From: Diphasiastrum complanatum
Lineage: Eukaryota > Streptophyta > Lycopodiopsida > Lycopodiales > Lycopodiaceae
NCBI GenBank assembly: GCA_029204225.1
Contig: CM055093.1
Coordinates: forward strand, 34,670,525-34,734,524
DNA length: 64,000 nucleotides
Direction of reading: 5' to 3'
The notes below the pieces were generated by a model, which was not told the DNA's origin, did not search any database, and saw only the letters and a program-made list of their open reading frames with translations. Of the stretch, positions 62,738-64,000 are shown one piece after another; position 1 is the first letter of the stretch, and each line of letters begins with the position of its first letter. The translations under genes were made by a program, and so were the position numbers.

Positions 62738-63529
62738 CTGCATAACAAGAGGAAATGATAAAAACTGATTAGAGGAGAACATAAATACATAAATAGCAGC
62801 CGTAGACTTCAAAAACAGCATGTCGTTCAGACATACCTAAGAAAGCACCTTAAATGTCGACAAAGAACGTGCGCCAATCAATTTTAAACAGAAAACATTG
62901 TGATCCTTCATCAATAAAAGCTGCAAATTGCTACAGAGATAAAATATCGTTCAGCCATATCGAGGGTGTAATTTAATTTATTTTTTAGGATAGTTTTTAT
63001 TGTAATTTGTAAGCACATCATTAATGATTACAAAAAACCTAAGCTCATCAAATTTCAACAAAAACCATGGTAACCGTCATAACAACTATTGTAGAGTTAG
63101 CCATACCCAAAAACACACCATTGATGATGATAAAAAGCATAAGCTAATCAAATTTGAAACAGACACCATGGTAATCCTTCATAAATAACAGCTGCAGATA
63201 GCTTCAGAAAAGTCAACTCGTTTAGCCATATCGAAGAACACCAGCAAAAACACAAGATGATCAAATTTCAAACAGAAAACCTGGCAATCCTTCATAAATA
63301 ACAGCTGTAGATTACTTCAGAACCAGTATCTCGTTTAGCCATATCGAAGAACACACCATAAATGATGACAAAAAACATAACGTCATCAAATTTGAAACAA
63401 AAACCACGGTAATCCTCCATAACTAGCAGCCGAACATTCCTTCAAAAAACAGCATTACATCCAGCCATCTCGAACACGATAAAACCAGTAAGTGGCGATA
63501 TTATGTAAAAATCCCCAGCCAAAACTCAC
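62738..63529 (-). other. Probable 5'-leader intron of the DUF506 gene
   Basis: Upstream of the start codon the minus strand has an acceptor TTATGCAG/ACC (exon from 62737) and, 792 bp further, a strong donor AATG/GTGAGT (exon end at 63530). This would make a 792-bp intron in the 5' UTR, common in plant regulatory genes. Splicing is inferred from consensus only; no transcript was available. Most of the intron is the minisatellite listed next. Confidence 0.55.
62829..63480. repeat. Diverged ~125-bp minisatellite, about six units
   Basis: The anchor phrase (t/c)agccatatcgaagaacac recurs at about 62829, 62953, 63099, 63224, 63336 and 63462, giving steps of 124, 146, 125, 112 and 126 bp. Each unit also has catcaaatttgaaac and ccatggtaatccttcataa-type phrases in the same order. 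Units differ by substitutions and indels, so the array is old. Confidence 0.85.
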
Positions 63530-64000
63530 CATTATCCTCCCAGTAATCCTCACAATCCGTCCACTATACAAGCGCCTGAAAGAATCACCAGGAAAAACCG
63601 CAAAGATGACCAATATAATAATACGAATACTACCAATCAAGTCCACCAAAAGCGAAGAATCTGAGAGCTCCAAAGACGGATCTGAAACCGGAGACAATCA
63701 AAGGCATTGATTCATTTATGCGCACTCAAAACACTCTCCGCCATCATCAACCTCCTTATAGTAAGCTTTGCGGATTCCAAGCCATGGCATCCATCTCCGC
63801 TCTCACGACAAAAACCGGCATCGACAAAACTATTCGCTCGCCATCGCTCGCAATTTTGCGAACAAACCAGAAACAAAAACCGAAAGAAAAAGAAACACAG
63901 AGAACGTTCGCAAGGGGGGGGGGGGGTCTCTTCCGTGCACGGGATAATTTACGCCCCCATCACTTGGATGTGTGCCACTTGTCATGCTGCCACTTGAGCT
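63530..64000 (-). promoter_or_regulatory. 5' UTR exon and promoter region of the DUF506 gene
   Basis: By position this should include the first, untranslated exon (ending 63530) and the promoter. A run of 13 G at 63914-63926 and several CCATCC/CTC-rich words lie to its right. No TATA box could be assigned with confidence. The plus-strand frame at 63707-63997 has a basic stretch (NKNRKKKKHRERS) but no domain and is probably not a gene. Confidence 0.4.

Noticed and set aside
63707-63997. Plus-strand frame with a basic stretch at the right edge
   Set aside because: It lies in the presumed leader or promoter of the minus-strand DUF506 gene, has a homopolymer G run, and shows no domain.

Overview
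This is nuclear DNA of a land plant. The evidence is spliced host genes with GT-AG introns, a plant-type PDDEXK (DUF506) protein, abundant Ty1/copia retroelements with 3' ends of initiator-tRNA-Met primer sites, a CACTA-type transposon end, and very long (GA/CT)n tracts. Species cannot be fixed from the sequence. The density of decayed copia elements suggests a large, repeat-rich genome (for example fern- or gymnosperm-like), but that is inference.

Two host genes can be supported. On the plus strand at 7620-8749 lie the last four exons of a CREST-superfamily membrane protein (the superfamily of alkaline ceramidase, PAQR receptors and TMEM8), with its Ser, Asp and His metal-site residues present. 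On the minus strand at 62711-60856 lies a complete three-exon DUF506 / PDDEXK_6 protein of 382 residues. A probable 5'-leader intron upstream of it is largely filled by a diverged ~125-bp minisatellite. A weak third candidate is a minus-strand gene tail at 9235-9650.

Most of the rest is nested and broken transposable elements. In order: a minus-strand Ty3/gypsy wreck (1050-4290); intergenic DNA and the CREST gene; a minus-strand non-autonomous LTR element (10641-14898) with LTRs, polypurine tract, primer site, a decayed gag and an uninterrupted 493-codon ORF of unknown function in place of pol; a CACTA-like end (14899) inserted into that element's 5' LTR, followed by a transposase-like gene remnant (16217-17470); a minus-strand copia (about 18850-22698); a plus-strand copia (24679-28570) cut inside its RT by the LTR of a second gag-plus-unknown-ORF element (28571 to about 34150), which itself holds another CACTA-like remnant; a plus-strand copia with a well-defined 1195-bp 3' LTR (to 37769); about 3.5 kb of unassigned DNA; then a mosaic of copia and gypsy pieces in both orientations (41.4-54.2 kb), including an in-frame copia-gypsy fusion and an inverted copia junction. 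From 55 to 60.8 kb no gene is recognised.

The best candidates for something undescribed are (1) the 493-codon ORF, which is intact while its own gag is broken, and the parallel gag-plus-unknown-ORF architecture of the 28.6-34.1 kb element; (2) the CACTA-like family with palindromic subterminal repeats and a transposase-like gene that does not look like TNP2; (3) a palindromic G-box decamer recurring in the LTRs of several retroelement families; and (4) (GA/CT)n tracts sitting at retroelement breakpoints, including one that expanded in only one of two sister LTRs. All exon and LTR boundaries were read by eye and none was confirmed by transcript or database search.
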